A stretch of 64,000 nucleotides of DNA from Neorickettsia sennetsu str. Miyayama (GCF_000013165.1 NC_007798.1:682001-746000); one strand, 5' to 3'; shown: positions 47,760-57,259, counted from the stretch's first letter. Notes: generated by a model from the letters alone, not told the origin. Program-made: numbers and translations.

Positions 47760-48639
47760 TGGTTTCCGAATTGCCGCAGGTATCTGTGAATCTATTGCAA
47801 CTTCTGTAGCACACCTCAGGAAAAACAATGGCTTAGTACCTAGTCTGAGAGTCATCATTGTTGGTGAAAACCCGGCAAGTCAAGTGTATGTTCGAAGTAA
47901 ACAGAAAAAAGCAGAGTCGCTTGGTATAGACGCAGAGACTATAGCACTACCGAAAGATACAAGTGAGGTAGAACTAATAAGGTTAGTAAACTCCTTGAAC
48001 GACGACACCAGCATAAATGCTATACTCGTCCAACTACCATTGCCTCCTCATATTAATCCGACCAGAATTATTGAATCAATTGATTCAAAAAAAGACGTTG
48101 ATTGTTTCCATCCTGAGAATGTGGGCAGACTAGCTCTCAGTAAAGATGCGTTGTTAAAACCATGTACCCCAGCAGGCTCTCTATATCTAATAAAATCGGC
48201 TTTGGGAGACAATTTGTCTGGTATGGATGCCGTTGTCATAGGGCGTTCGAACATTGTTGGTAAGCCAATGGCGATGCTTCTGTTGCATGAAAATTGCACT
48301 ATCACGCTCACACACTCTAAAACTAGGAATATACAAGAAAAAACCAGACAAGCGGATATCGTCATCTCAGCTGTTGGCATACCGCATTTTGTAAAAAAAG
48401 ACTTCATCAAGCCCGGAGCGACTGTTATAGATGTCGGAATGAATAAAGTGGATGGTAAATTAGTCGGCGACGTTGATTTTGAAGACGTTCTTCAAAAAGT
48501 GAAGTTCATTACACCTGTACCAAGAGGCGTCGGTCCAATGACAATCGCTTTTCTCATGCTAAACACGGTAATTACGACATGCTTGCAAAACAAGTTGGAG
48601 CATCAAGAGGTGATTGGAACTGTAATCCAGAAACTCTAG
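47743..48639 (+). CDS. folD: Bifunctional methylenetetrahydrofolate dehydrogenase/cyclohydrolase
   Basis: The 298-residue product is full length. Signatures are [20 protein letters not shown] with the catalytic Lys of Yxxx[25 protein letters not shown], the NADP-binding [17 protein letters not shown] and the end [18 protein letters not shown]. It interconverts methylene-, methenyl- and formyl-tetrahydrofolate for purine and formyl-Met synthesis. Its start overlaps nuoI by 17 bp. Confidence 0.96.
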
Positions 48640-48686
48640 CGCAGGCCAATTGATTGACACCACAAACCTAAAGCAGAGCGAGAGAC

Positions 48687-48773
48687 CGGATGGGGTGGGA
48701 TTCGAACCCACGGTATGCTTCCACATACGGCAGTTTTCAAGACTGCTGCCTTAAACCACTCGGCCACCCATCC
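48687..48773 (-). tRNA. tRNA-Ser (TGA)
   Basis: 87 bases on the minus strand. Acceptor GGATGGG pairs with CCCATCC, the anticodon loop is CTTGAAA (anticodon TGA), and a long variable arm (GTATGTGGAAGCATAC) marks serine. CCA is not encoded. Confidence 0.95.
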
Positions 48774-48883
48774 ACCGAGGAAGTTAACATAAAGCAGATT
48801 ATCTTGCAATCTATGCGGATAAAAGAACCATCACAGTCCTGTTCCAGAGGATGGAAATAACGAATATTAATTAAAATCTTTGC

Positions 48884-48897
48884 TATATTGTAATATA
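48884..48897. promoter_or_regulatory. Operator-like inverted repeat before an orphan gene
   Basis: TATATT and AATATA, separated by two bases, form a perfect short palindrome 35 bp upstream of the ATG at 48933, over the likely promoter region. It could be a regulator site, or simply AT-rich chance. Confidence 0.3.
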
Positions 48898-48932
48898 AGT
48901 AAATTAACATAAGTTCCAATAAAATCTAAAAA

Positions 48933-49625
48933 ATGCATAATCCTAAAAAGTCAGCTCCTGAAGATCCTAGTAGTTCTGATACTTCTCCACCAACAAGATC
49001 CAGCGCATCAACACCTTCATCTCCTATATCTGCCTCCACTGACGATCGAGGAGGCTCCGGAAGTGACGGAAACCCTAAACACGACCACCCGTATGCCGCA
49101 CCTGGACCTGACAACTTACCTGGAAACTATGAGCCAGACCTGGCGGAAGTGTACGATTACTGCCGAACCATTCTGACTTGCGAGACAGGCGGCAATGTGA
49201 ATGAGGCATGGAATTGGCTAGAGCAGACTTCCGAAGCAGTTCTGGCGTCATCAGAGTTCAAGGAAGAATGTCGGAATCTGAATATAGCTCTTCCGCCGGA
49301 GACAGAACCCACCCCACAGCGCTCTCAACCACGTCGTCGCGCGGCAGAAGGTGTCCGTCTTCTAGTACGTGGCATAAGTACAGCAAGCTTTAACCCTCCG
49401 GAAAGTAAACACAGAAAATTAGATACAACCTCTCAAGACGACGGACAGCCCAGTACATCAGGTGCCAGTTGTGCTGCTGTTACATCGAAACAAAGAAGAT
49501 CAAGCGGATCCTCTAGTGATGGCTCTATAGATCCTACAGGGAAAACTCAAACCACACCTAGAAGCAAATTAGCCCACGCTGAAAGTCAAAGTCATTCATC
49601 AAACTCAGGAAAAGGGCACCAATAA
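48933..49625 (+). CDS. Orphan disordered Ser/Pro-rich protein, possible effector
   Basis: 230 residues with no recognised family. The first 50 residues are almost all Ser, Pro, Thr, Asp and Gly (SSSDTSPPTRSSASTPSSP). A short ordered helical region follows at about 65-120 (LAEVYDYCRTILTCETGGN with nearby Trp residues). The second half is again disordered, with basic patches PRRRAAEGVRL and ESKHRKLD that resemble nuclear-localisation signals. No signal peptide. A single gene with its own AT-rich upstream region. Eukaryotic-like low-complexity composition in a bacterium with a type IV system makes a translocated effector plausible; that is inference. Confidence 0.6.
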   Translation: MHNPKKSAPEDPSSSDTSPPTRSSASTPSSPISASTDDRGGSGSDGNPKHDHPYAAPGPDNLPGNYEPDLAEVYDYCRTILTCETGGNVNEAWNWLEQTSEAVLASSEFKEECRNLNIALPPETEPTPQRSQPRRRAAEGVRLLVRGISTASFNPPESKHRKLDTTSQDDGQPSTSGASCAAVTSKQRRSSGSSSDGSIDPTGKTQTTPRSKLAHAESQSHSSNSGKGHQ

Positions 49626-49743
49626 GACGGAAAAACGAGTAGTAAGAAGATCCAAAAAGTGCACCCATACTTGTCGAAACCACATTTAACTTATCCCCCA
49701 CTAAACGACGTAGCATAGGAAATGTGGTATCAAAAGTATGGAG

Positions 49744-50832
49744 CTAATTATTCTCTGACAAATATACGGACATCATTTCGTTATTGAAGCGATCGTAGCT
49801 GGTGATCTTCACATTATCATTTAGGAGATCAATAATTCCAAATCCATACTCCAACCGTGAGTCGCTAGCATTAGCAGTTTTCCAATGTGAAAGAAGGGCT
49901 CCACTGTTACCCGAAATAAACTGTACGTGTCCATCTAACCTAACAAATTGTGCGACATGCACATGCCCTGACATTATTAACTCTATTTCTTTCCTTAGAT
50001 CTTTGAAGATTGTTATATTTCCTTCATACAGGCCCTTCTTATTTTTAAATACCAGAGGTCTATGTGTCACAATCCAAGTCCTTTTACCATTATTAAGATC
50101 ATTGATATGTGCAATGTCTTCACAAAGTTTCTCTTCAATCGATGAATCCGTTATTACAATATCGAACCCATTAAGCGAAACTGTATACGGGGGCTCATAA
50201 TCCAAGCACTTCTTTACACTACCGAGAAAATAGGTCCAGCCTTTACCGCCAGTGCTACAGTACTCATGATTTCCCCTTGCCAAAAGCAACGGAGTGTTAG
50301 AGCGCAACAACTCGGCAGCTGGAAGGAAAAAATCCTCTTTCCATGTCCTCCAACTGTTTACTCTATTTCCCTCTCTGTAAACGTAGTCTCCAACGTGGAT
50401 AACTATCTCCGGATCGTGTTTTAGCACAGCATCCACTGTTTCTTTGAAAAACCATTCTTTTCCACAATCTTGTGGAAAGAAAAAATGGTTATTACGGCAG
50501 CCCGTATCCCCAATTACGGCTATTTTTGTAACCGCGTCCTTATTGAATCGTGGAAGAATCTCTTTATTACCAAAAATGAATGATTGGGGAAGATCCTCAA
50601 GATTCAATTTATAAACACAACTCAATGGAAAAGAGCCATCTGCAGCATGATGCTGATCCATTAAATGCTCAACACCATCGACCACAACCTTTGGACAAAC
50701 ATCTGCCTCCTCAACTACAAAACGGAACCACAATTGATTATCACCCATGAGTTGGAACCAGTGAAAACTTTCACCAGATGCGCTTCCAAATAGTAAAAAG
50801 CAAAGAAAACTAACATTTATCGTCCATTTCAT
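49744..50832 (-). CDS. Exported calcineurin-like metallophosphoesterase
   Basis: About 362 residues from the ATG at 50832, which begins a good signal peptide (MKWTINVSFLCFLLFGSASG). The five metallophosphoesterase motifs are in order: GDTG near residue 108, GDYVYREGN, GNHEY, VTHRP and GHVH. The N-terminal Ig-like or beta-rich part of about 95 residues is like that of purple acid phosphatase relatives. The metal-bound enzyme would hydrolyse phosphate esters outside the cytoplasm. The frame is open for 65 more codons upstream, with a second hydrophobic stretch, so a longer product cannot be excluded. No close neighbours on its strand. Confidence 0.82.
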   Translation of the reverse strand: MKWTINVSFLCFLLFGSASGESFHWFQLMGDNQLWFRFVVEEADVCPKVVVDGVEHLMDQHHAADGSFPLSCVYKLNLEDLPQSFIFGNKEILPRFNKDAVTKIAVIGDTGCRNNHFFFPQDCGKEWFFKETVDAVLKHDPEIVIHVGDYVYREGNRVNSWRTWKEDFFLPAAELLRSNTPLLLARGNHEYCSTGGKGWTYFLGSVKKCLDYEPPYTVSLNGFDIVITDSSIEEKLCEDIAHINDLNNGKRTWIVTHRPLVFKNKKGLYEGNITIFKDLRKEIELIMSGHVHVAQFVRLDGHVQFISGNSGALLSHWKTANASDSRLEYGFGIIDLLNDNVKITSYDRFNNEMMSVYLSENN

Positions 50833-51325
50833 ACCTGACTCTCGAAAGAGGGAACCCAAAAAAGACACAATATTTTTCCAAAATCCACCACCCTTCTCTT
50901 TTTCACAGAAACTAGTTCCACGCACGTTAGAATTTAACGTCACTGAGACAACGAACCTACCGTACACAAAAAACAAGAGTACACTCACACAAAACTGCCA
51001 AGTGTAACTACAAAAATATGAACACAAAGGGTAAATAATTTTTATATAATCTAAACTACGAAAAAAACACCCTGCTGGAGCTGCATCGTTACTTAAGTAG
51101 GATGCTTCCCGCTACTGCCGACGGAGGTCGATAGAAATACATTTAGCAATTCATCCAGAGAACTACTCTCGCCATATCAGTCGGCAAATGTATGAGAAAC
51201 GTATCCAAGCTGATAGATAGTCTTCGAATCGCATTGAACTACTTTCCATGCAATCAATATTTCACCGCATACTCTTGTTCAGCAGAAAATTTCAGTATAT
51301 AGGAATGTTTATTACGCCAGGTGGA
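50833..51325. other. Region between divergent phosphoesterase and tRNA-Gly/hemA
   Basis: 493 bp. The left 195 bp is open in phase with the phosphoesterase. The middle (51030-51060) is AT-rich and probably promoter sequence. I see no separate gene. Confidence 0.5.
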
Positions 51326-51354
51326 TTGTTGCACTCTTACAGAAGTGCTACAAT
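51326..51354 (+). promoter_or_regulatory. Promoter of tRNA-Gly and probably hemA
   Basis: TTGTTG (51326-51331), a 17-base spacer and TACAAT (51349-51354). Transcription would start near 51361, about 22 bases before the tRNA. No other promoter fits between the tRNA and hemA, only 14 bp apart. Confidence 0.6.
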
Positions 51355-51382
51355 TCTGGCGTATTGCTTTGCTCAATTCCAG

Positions 51383-51455
51383 GCGGAAGTAGTTCAGTTG
51401 GTAGAACGCAACCTTGCCAAGGTTGAGGCCGAGGGTTCGAGTCCCTTTTTCCGCT
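51383..51455 (+). tRNA. tRNA-Gly (GCC)
   Basis: 73 bases. Acceptor GCGGAAG pairs with TTTCCGC (one G-T), the anticodon loop is CTTGCCAA region with anticodon GCC, and the T loop is TTCGAGT. CCA is not encoded. The tRNA ends 14 bp before the hemA start codon. Confidence 0.95.
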
Positions 51456-51469
51456 CCCTTTTTTTGCAC

Positions 51470-52690
51470 ATGTCTAACTACAGTAGTGTCTTTGCTCGAG
51501 CTCTCGATACAATCAAGAATGAAAAGCGTTACCGTGAATTTGTCAACCTTGCGCGAATCTCTGGTGAGTTCCCCTGTGCTATAAACGAGGAAACAAACGA
51601 AAAAATAGTCATATGGTGCAGCAATGACTATCTAGGAATGGGACAGAACTTTACAGTTTGTGACTCCATGAAAGAGACCATCGACAGGATGGGTGCCGGA
51701 GCTGGTGGTACTAGGAATATTTCCGGAAATAATAAGGAAGTGGTTCTCCTAGAAAAGACAATTGCGAAGTTACATCAGAAAGAGGCTGCTTTGTCTTTTG
51801 TTTGTGGCTACGTTGCCAATCTTGCTTCGATATCCACAATTATCTCGCTCATGGAGAATTGTATCGCGTTTTCTGATCAGTATAATCACTCATCGATAAT
51901 AGAAGGTATCAGAACAAGTCGCTGCGAGAAGAGAATTTTTCGCCACAACGATGTCAATCACTTAGAAAAGTTGCTTTCACAGGTTCCTAAAGGGGCTTAT
52001 AAGATAATAATTTTCGAGTCGGTATACTCAATGGACGGGGACGTCGCACCAATAAAAAAGATTTGTGATCTTGCGGAGAAATATAATGCCCTTACGTACA
52101 TCGACGAAGTGCACGCCGTAGGGATGTATGGTAAACACGGTGGAGGAATCACAGAGGAAATGGATCTGGTGGATCGAGTAGATATAATCCAGGGAACACT
52201 TGCAAAAGCATACGGCGTCATAGGCGGATATATAGCAGCTAAGGCTGATATAATCGACATCATCAGAAGCCACGCGTCCGGATTCATTTTTACTACAGCA
52301 CTTCCACCCGTAATCGCAAGCGCTGGCAGAGCAAGCATCACACATCTATATGACAGTGATGAGGAAAGAAGAAAACAAAAGGAGAATGTTGCAAAACTCA
52401 AAGCGATGTTTAAAGCAAATGGTATCCCATATAAGGACGCCCCAACACACATAATACCTGTCATAATTGGGCACCCAGAGGAGTGCAAATACGCATCTAA
52501 AACTTTGCTAGAAGAATTCAAGATTTTCATCCAGCACATAAACTATCCAACGGTTCCACGCGGCACAGAACGCCTGAGGATCACACCAACACCCCAGCAT
52601 ACCGATACAATGATGGAAGAACTTGTGTTCGCGCTAAAAGAAGTACTCGGGAGAATACAACACAAAAAAAGCGCAAGGGGTGCAATTTAA
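51470..52690 (+). CDS. hemA: 5-aminolevulinate synthase
   Basis: About 406 residues, the usual ALAS length. This pyridoxal-phosphate enzyme joins glycine and succinyl-CoA (the Shemin route of alphaproteobacteria and mitochondria). Motifs include [47 protein letters not shown] and the PLP lysine region [15 protein letters not shown]. The open frame reaches back through the tRNA-Gly gene, but the ATG at 51470 matches the family start and clears the tRNA. First step of the heme pathway ended by hemH. Confidence 0.96.
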   Translation: MSNYSSVFARALDTIKNEKRYREFVNLARISGEFPCAINEETNEKIVIWCSNDYLGMGQNFTVCDSMKETIDRMGAGAGGTRNISGNNKEVVLLEKTIAKLHQKEAALSFVCGYVANLASISTIISLMENCIAFSDQYNHSSIIEGIRTSRCEKRIFRHNDVNHLEKLLSQVPKGAYKIIIFESVYSMDGDVAPIKKICDLAEKYNALTYIDEVHAVGMYGKHGGGITEEMDLVDRVDIIQGTLAKAYGVIGGYIAAKADIIDIIRSHASGFIFTTALPPVIASAGRASITHLYDSDEERRKQKENVAKLKAMFKANGIPYKDAPTHIIPVIIGHPEECKYASKTLLEEFKIFIQHINYPTVPRGTERLRITPTPQHTDTMMEELVFALKEVLGRIQHKKSARGAI

Positions 52691-52718
52691 CTGCGCACCC
52701 GGGCAGGGCGGAGCTGAC

Positions 52719-52913
52719 TCAGTACGGCACCACACGGAGCTTCTGCTTTCTTATCTTGCGCCTAGTTTCTACAGCCCTCCTGTGCCTCTTTTCAGAAGGC
52801 TTCTCAAAAATACGCTTCCTTCCTGGTGTTATACCTTCTCTTGATAAATGTTGCTTCAGCCTACGAAGCGCCTGTTCAACATCTCCATGATGAACCATAA
52901 AAACTTGTCCCAA
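52719..52913 (-). CDS. rpsU: 30S ribosomal protein S21, TTG start
   Basis: 64 residues. The S21 pattern is clear (GDVEQALRRLKQHLSREGI, then KPSEKRHRRAVETRRKIRKQK). The open frame can begin six codons earlier at an ATG, but AGGAGG lies inside that extension, six bases before a TTG at 52913; starting there gives an N-terminus (MGQVFMVHHGDVEQAL) that aligns with other S21 proteins. The TTG start is therefore preferred. S21 helps 30S subunits initiate. It lies 76 bp downstream of ccmE on the same strand. Confidence 0.92.
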   Translation of the reverse strand: MGQVFMVHHGDVEQALRRLKQHLSREGITPGRKRIFEKPSEKRHRRAVETRRKIRKQKLRVVPY

Positions 52914-52989
52914 ACTATGCCTCCTGTTCAAGATAACACCGGAGATTCTAACATATCAGAGCTAAAAAACACCATCTCACCAAGGGTAT

Positions 52990-53397
52990 TTACTCTCCTC
53001 GAACAGATTTAATAAAGTCCTCTGGGGGATAGTACCGCTCATCATGTTTGACTAGGACTCTTTTAGCAAGAAGCAGCCCGCCCTCAAATCGAGCAACAAC
53101 TACGACATTTATCCCATCCTGCACAAGTGAAGGTAGGATACCCTCATAAAGCACCTCTATTTCGGCTGCACCATCAGAGAGCAAGAATCTCACACCATCT
53201 TTTGATTTCTTTATAGCCTTGATTATTCCTCCTACTTTTATTTCCCTGTTTGAAGCAACAACACGCGCAACATCACTTGGCAGATAGAAAAAGGAGATAC
53301 TCTCACTGAGATTAAATAACATCAACGAAACAACTCCAGAAAAAAGTAGAATGCCTAATGATAAAAACCAAAACCTCTTCCACCGGAGAAGTAGCAT
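52990..53397 (-). CDS. ccmE: Cytochrome c-type biogenesis heme chaperone CcmE
   Basis: This 135-residue protein has one N-terminal membrane anchor (FWFLSLGILLFSGVVSLML) and a periplasmic OB-fold. The heme-binding histidine is in LVKHDERYYPPE, matching the CcmE consensus LAKHDEnY. It carries heme from CcmABCD to the c-type cytochrome ligase in the periplasm. AAAGGG precedes the ATG within the end of rnj, one base away, so the two are cotranscribed. Confidence 0.94.
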   Translation of the reverse strand: MLLLRWKRFWFLSLGILLFSGVVSLMLFNLSESISFFYLPSDVARVVASNREIKVGGIIKAIKKSKDGVRFLLSDGAAEIEVLYEGILPSLVQDGINVVVVARFEGGLLLAKRVLVKHDERYYPPEDFIKSVRGE

Positions 53398-53398
53398 G

Positions 53399-55027
53399 CT
53401 ATACCCTTTCTATTTGCACTTCTATCAATGGAATCTTTATCCTGCTCGCCAGTGAACCACGCACAATCTTCCTCACTGTCTTCGTGACTGCCCTAAAATC
53501 ACTATTTTTACCCGTTTTCAAGCTCCTCTCGATCGAAGCCAAGGCATTTTCCTTCCATCCTCCTTCCTCGCTATAACCAAATGAAACAATAGTAGGCCTC
53601 TTTAGTGATTTTCCTTTTTTGTTCATCACAAGGATTACCAAAATCATTCCACTTAATTGCAACTTCCTCCTTGTCTTGATAACGTGACTGTCAGGATGTT
53701 GTAACCTATCATTATCCACACACCAGAAGCCAACTTCTGTCTGATCGACCTTGCGTGCACCGGACGTGGAAGATATCTCAATTATATCGCCATCCATTGC
53801 AATTAAAGCGCTTTCCACACCGCATTCCAGTGCAAATTTCGCATGCTCGTGAAGATGTAGATTTTCTCCATGCACGGGAATAAGAATCTTTGGTTTAAGC
53901 AACTGATATAGCTGCTTTAACTCGTCTCTGTATGGATGTCCCGAAACATGCACGGAATGCGTTCTCTCAGTCACAACATTCACACCCACAGCAATAAACC
54001 TATTAATCATCTTTGCTATCCTCTTTTCGTTTCCTGGAATCATTTTCGAGGAAAAGATGATAGTGTCATCAGCATTGATGGCGAAACTATTATGCGTACC
54101 CTGTGAAAGCCTATTAACGGCAGCCAGCTCATCTCCTTGACATCCCGTTGCAAGAATAATCAGCGACTTTCTACTGCCACTATAGTGAGCCAATCCAATC
54201 TCATCTATGTAGTTGAGATCTTTTAAATAGCCAGTCTCTTTTGCAGCAGAAATTACAGAAAGAAGAGATCTCCCTAGAACAACAACCGTCTTTCCGTATT
54301 CATTTGCTATCCTTGTCACAGTCTCTATTCTTGCAATGTTCGAAGAAAAAAGCGTCACAACACACGCTCCACTGGCACTGGAAATAACCTCCATCAGTGG
54401 CTCCCTCAATGAGGATTCAGAATCGGACCTCCCGTGAGAAAACACATTAGTTGAATCACACACCATTGCCAGAACTCCCTTTTCCGAGAGTTCTTCAAGT
54501 CTTTTAAAATCACATGTCTTTCCAACAACGGGATCATCGTCTATTTTCCAATCCCCACTATGAATCACCACTTTATCGGCAGTATGAATTGCAATTGCAT
54601 TCATTTCGGGTACCGAATGGGTCATGTTAATAAATTCAAGCGTAAAATCTCCCAAATGCAACAACTTCCCCGGCTCCACAACATGAATCGGAAATTGCAC
54701 CTTATCACGGCCAATTTTTTTTAGCAGGAAATTCGCAGTGAACTGGGTAGTATATACAGGAACAGCCAATCTATCCCACAAATACGGAAGTGCCCCACAG
54801 TGGTCTTCGTGAATATGAGTGATAATTATAGCTAAAAGGTCATCCTTGCGCTCTTCGATGAAACTGATATCTGCAACAACGATGTCTATCCCAGGCAATT
54901 CCGCGTCAGCAAAACCTGCCCCACAATCGATCATGATCCACCGACCCTTGTATCCATACAAGGTGACATTCATTCCTATTTCACCAGTACCCCCAAGAGG
55001 CAAAAATATTAAATTATTATCCGTCAT
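53399..55027 (-). CDS. rnj: Ribonuclease J
   Basis: 542 residues with the RNase J order: FLPLGGTGEIGMNVTLYGYKG at the start, the metallo-beta-lactamase motif ITHIHEDHCGALP (HxHxDH intact, although Gly is usual between the first two His), the beta-CASP region with HVSGHPYRDEL and IPVHGE, and a C-terminal domain. It degrades and processes RNA with 5'-to-3' exonuclease and endonuclease activity, and takes RNase E-like roles in alphaproteobacteria. First gene of rnj-ccmE. Confidence 0.95.
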   Translation of the reverse strand: MTDNNLIFLPLGGTGEIGMNVTLYGYKGRWIMIDCGAGFADAELPGIDIVVADISFIEERKDDLLAIIITHIHEDHCGALPYLWDRLAVPVYTTQFTANFLLKKIGRDKVQFPIHVVEPGKLLHLGDFTLEFINMTHSVPEMNAIAIHTADKVVIHSGDWKIDDDPVVGKTCDFKRLEELSEKGVLAMVCDSTNVFSHGRSDSESSLREPLMEVISSASGACVVTLFSSNIARIETVTRIANEYGKTVVVLGRSLLSVISAAKETGYLKDLNYIDEIGLAHYSGSRKSLIILATGCQGDELAAVNRLSQGTHNSFAINADDTIIFSSKMIPGNEKRIAKMINRFIAVGVNVVTERTHSVHVSGHPYRDELKQLYQLLKPKILIPVHGENLHLHEHAKFALECGVESALIAMDGDIIEISSTSGARKVDQTEVGFWCVDNDRLQHPDSHVIKTRRKLQLSGMILVILVMNKKGKSLKRPTIVSFGYSEEGGWKENALASIERSLKTGKNSDFRAVTKTVRKIVRGSLASRIKIPLIEVQIERV

Positions 55028-55442
55028 TTATCACCAACAATATCTACTTTCTAACTATACTTGTGTCTTAAGCAAGCATTCCCAGAAAAACCACACCACG
55101 AATATTCCCTACAAGCTTTTCAGTGAATGCGATTTGTAACACCCCCTAAGTCCACGGACGCGGAAAACAAAAAACAAGGTAAAGACGCTCGGGTCCACTA
55201 TGCAGAGGGACTTCTTTGCCACACCAATCCCCGGAATCCACGAATTATAACAAAATCTCTGGAAATTGCACACAATGAAAGCTGCACAAAAAAGGAAGAA
55301 GTACAGATTCGGTACTATTTGGAAAAATCATAAAATAATCAGCTAGTCTATATTGCACTAGCACAAACCAAACTTCTTAAAGAATTGCGCTTTGCTGTTA
55401 TACTTAGCAGACGTAGTCATATTTTCTCACGCGAAGGTTTAC
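55028..55442. other. Region between divergent rnj and miaB
   Basis: 415 bp holding the two divergent promoters. A 68-codon frame at 55127-55333 has a charged, low-complexity product and no Shine-Dalgarno, so I do not call it. No repeat or RNA gene seen. Confidence 0.5.
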
Positions 55443-56807
55443 ATGGAAAAAATAGAGAAAAAAAACAACAGTCTGAAAAAGTTCCATATTAAGACTTATG
55501 GCTGCCAGATGAATGTTTACGATTCAGAAATGATTGAAAAAATCGTTAGCGGACTTGGGTTCACACTCTCAGAAAGAGCTGAGGATGCAGACTTAATAAT
55601 TCTAAATACCTGTAACATTAGGGAAAAAGCAGCTGAGAAACTTTACTCAGAGCTTGGGCAGATAAGACTTCTACAAAAAAAGAAGCAAGAGAGAATTCTC
55701 ATCGTGGTTGCTGGTTGTGTTGCACAAGCTGAAGGCGAAGAGATAATGCGTAGAGCAGAAAATGTTGACGTAGTTGTTGGTCCACAGAGCATCCACTCGT
55801 TGCCTGAACTTATTGCAAAAGTCAACAGACAATCCGGAAAAGCAATAAAAATGGAATTTGACCCTATAGAAAAATTTGACTACTTAGCAGAAGAAACTAG
55901 GAAAAGGCGGGTACCTCAGTCATCAGCTTTTCTCTCTATACAAGAGGGTTGTGATAAATTCTGTGCGTTCTGTGTTGTCCCGTACACACGAGGAGCTGAG
56001 TATTCCAGATCAACAGAAGAAGTCTACCGCGAGGCATTAAGCCTAACAACCAAAGGCGTTAAAGAGATCACCTTACTTGGACAAAACGTGAATGGCTACC
56101 ATGGGACATTGGACTCGGGAAATAAGGTACTTAACTTAGGACAACTAATTTCACGCTTAGGTAAGATTCCATCATTAAAGAGAATACGCTACACCACCTC
56201 ACATCCTGTCGATATGCATAAAGAGCTTTATGATGCACACGCTAATGAAAGTAAGCTTATGCCATTCGTACATCTACCGGTCCAATCCGGATCAGACAAA
56301 ATCCTAAAACAAATGAACAGGAAATACACCACCGCAGACTATCTCAAAATCATTAACGAGTTCCAGAACGCACGAAGCGATATCGCTTTTTCATCGGATT
56401 TTATAGTGGGATTCCCCGGTGAAAGCGACGACGATTTTCAGCAGACACTCGCATTGATAGAACAAGTAAACTACGCACAATGCTATAGCTTTAAATACAG
56501 TCCAAGACCTGGTACCCCAGGTGCTACTTATCCACAAATCTCTGAAGAAACAAAAAACACAAGGCTCCAAAAACTACAACAATTGCTCAAGGAAAAACAA
56601 TTAGAGTTCAACAAAAAAATGATTGGAAAAACCGTTACGGTCCTATTCGACAAAAAGCACCCAGACAAAATCTCTGGAAGGACCGAATATATGCAACAAG
56701 TCTTTTCTGATGATAGCAATTTGCTGGATAAAATAGTCACCATGCGGGTAGAAGATGCATCGACATTCACGCTAAAATGCACTGCAGAAGACATCATTTC
56801 GACCTAG
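55443..56807 (+). CDS. miaB: tRNA-2-methylthio-N6-isopentenyladenosine synthase MiaB
   Basis: About 454 residues from the ATG at 55443, which has GAAGG eight bases upstream; the frame itself opens 17 codons earlier. The UPF0004 domain has KTYGCQMNVYDSE, NTCNIRE and VAGCVAQAEG, the radical SAM cluster is EGCDKFCAFCVVPYTRG, and a TRAM domain ends the protein. MiaB adds the methylthio group to i6A37 in tRNAs reading UNN codons. Both methylthiotransferases, MiaB here and MtaB at 15345, are kept in this reduced genome. Confidence 0.96.
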   Translation: MEKIEKKNNSLKKFHIKTYGCQMNVYDSEMIEKIVSGLGFTLSERAEDADLIILNTCNIREKAAEKLYSELGQIRLLQKKKQERILIVVAGCVAQAEGEEIMRRAENVDVVVGPQSIHSLPELIAKVNRQSGKAIKMEFDPIEKFDYLAEETRKRRVPQSSAFLSIQEGCDKFCAFCVVPYTRGAEYSRSTEEVYREALSLTTKGVKEITLLGQNVNGYHGTLDSGNKVLNLGQLISRLGKIPSLKRIRYTTSHPVDMHKELYDAHANESKLMPFVHLPVQSGSDKILKQMNRKYTTADYLKIINEFQNARSDIAFSSDFIVGFPGESDDDFQQTLALIEQVNYAQCYSFKYSPRPGTPGATYPQISEETKNTRLQKLQQLLKEKQLEFNKKMIGKTVTVLFDKKHPDKISGRTEYMQQVFSDDSNLLDKIVTMRVEDASTFTLKCTAEDIIST

Positions 56808-57169
56808 TGAGCATATCTTATATGGTTCAAATGCGCGCAACAAATCTTCCGCTACAACACTAATCCGCTTGGCAAAATAAATAATACCTTGGTAGAACGT
56901 GCATCGAAATGCACGTCGGAATAAGACTTGAAGAATACCAGAGTATTGCACGATATGACTGGCGTCATCCTAGTCTTTCATAGAAATCAGTTGGTAGGTT
57001 GTTCTTTCTCTGAGAATCATTTTGGTTGACCAGTATAACTATTCGTATAAGGCTTTTATTTTACTGAATATTTTCCTGGTGCTTACATTGCACTAGTTAC
57101 TTCTGGAACAAGTCAGTTGTATTTGCCATCAATAGTGATTTCAGTTAGAGTTACACAAGAGGCAGTTTT
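56808..57169. other. Region between miaB and tRNA-Ser, with a perfect hairpin
   Basis: 362 bp without a gene. ACGTGCAT at 56897-56904 and ATGCACGT at 56909-56916 form a perfect 8-bp stem with a CGAA tetraloop, about 90 bp beyond the miaB stop. No T-run follows, so it may be an RNA element or a 3' stabiliser and not an intrinsic terminator. Confidence 0.45.
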
Positions 57170-57259
57170 GGAGAGGTGGCCGAGAGGCTGAAGGCGGCGG
57201 TTTGCTAAACCGTTATACGACCAAAAGTCGTATCGAGGGTTCGAATCCCTCCCTCTCCG
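57170..57259 (+). tRNA. tRNA-Ser (GCT)
   Basis: 90 bases. Acceptor GGAGAGG pairs with CCTCTCC, the anticodon loop is TTGCTAA (anticodon GCT), and a long variable arm (TACGACCAAAAGTCGTA) marks serine. CCA is not encoded. Confidence 0.96.

Noticed and set aside
51248-51469. N-terminal extension of hemA
   Set aside because: It reads through the promoter and tRNA-Gly gene; the ATG at 51470 matches the family start.
55127-55333. A 68-codon charged frame upstream of miaB
   Set aside because: No ribosome binding site and no recognisable motif; the composition is Lys-rich low complexity.
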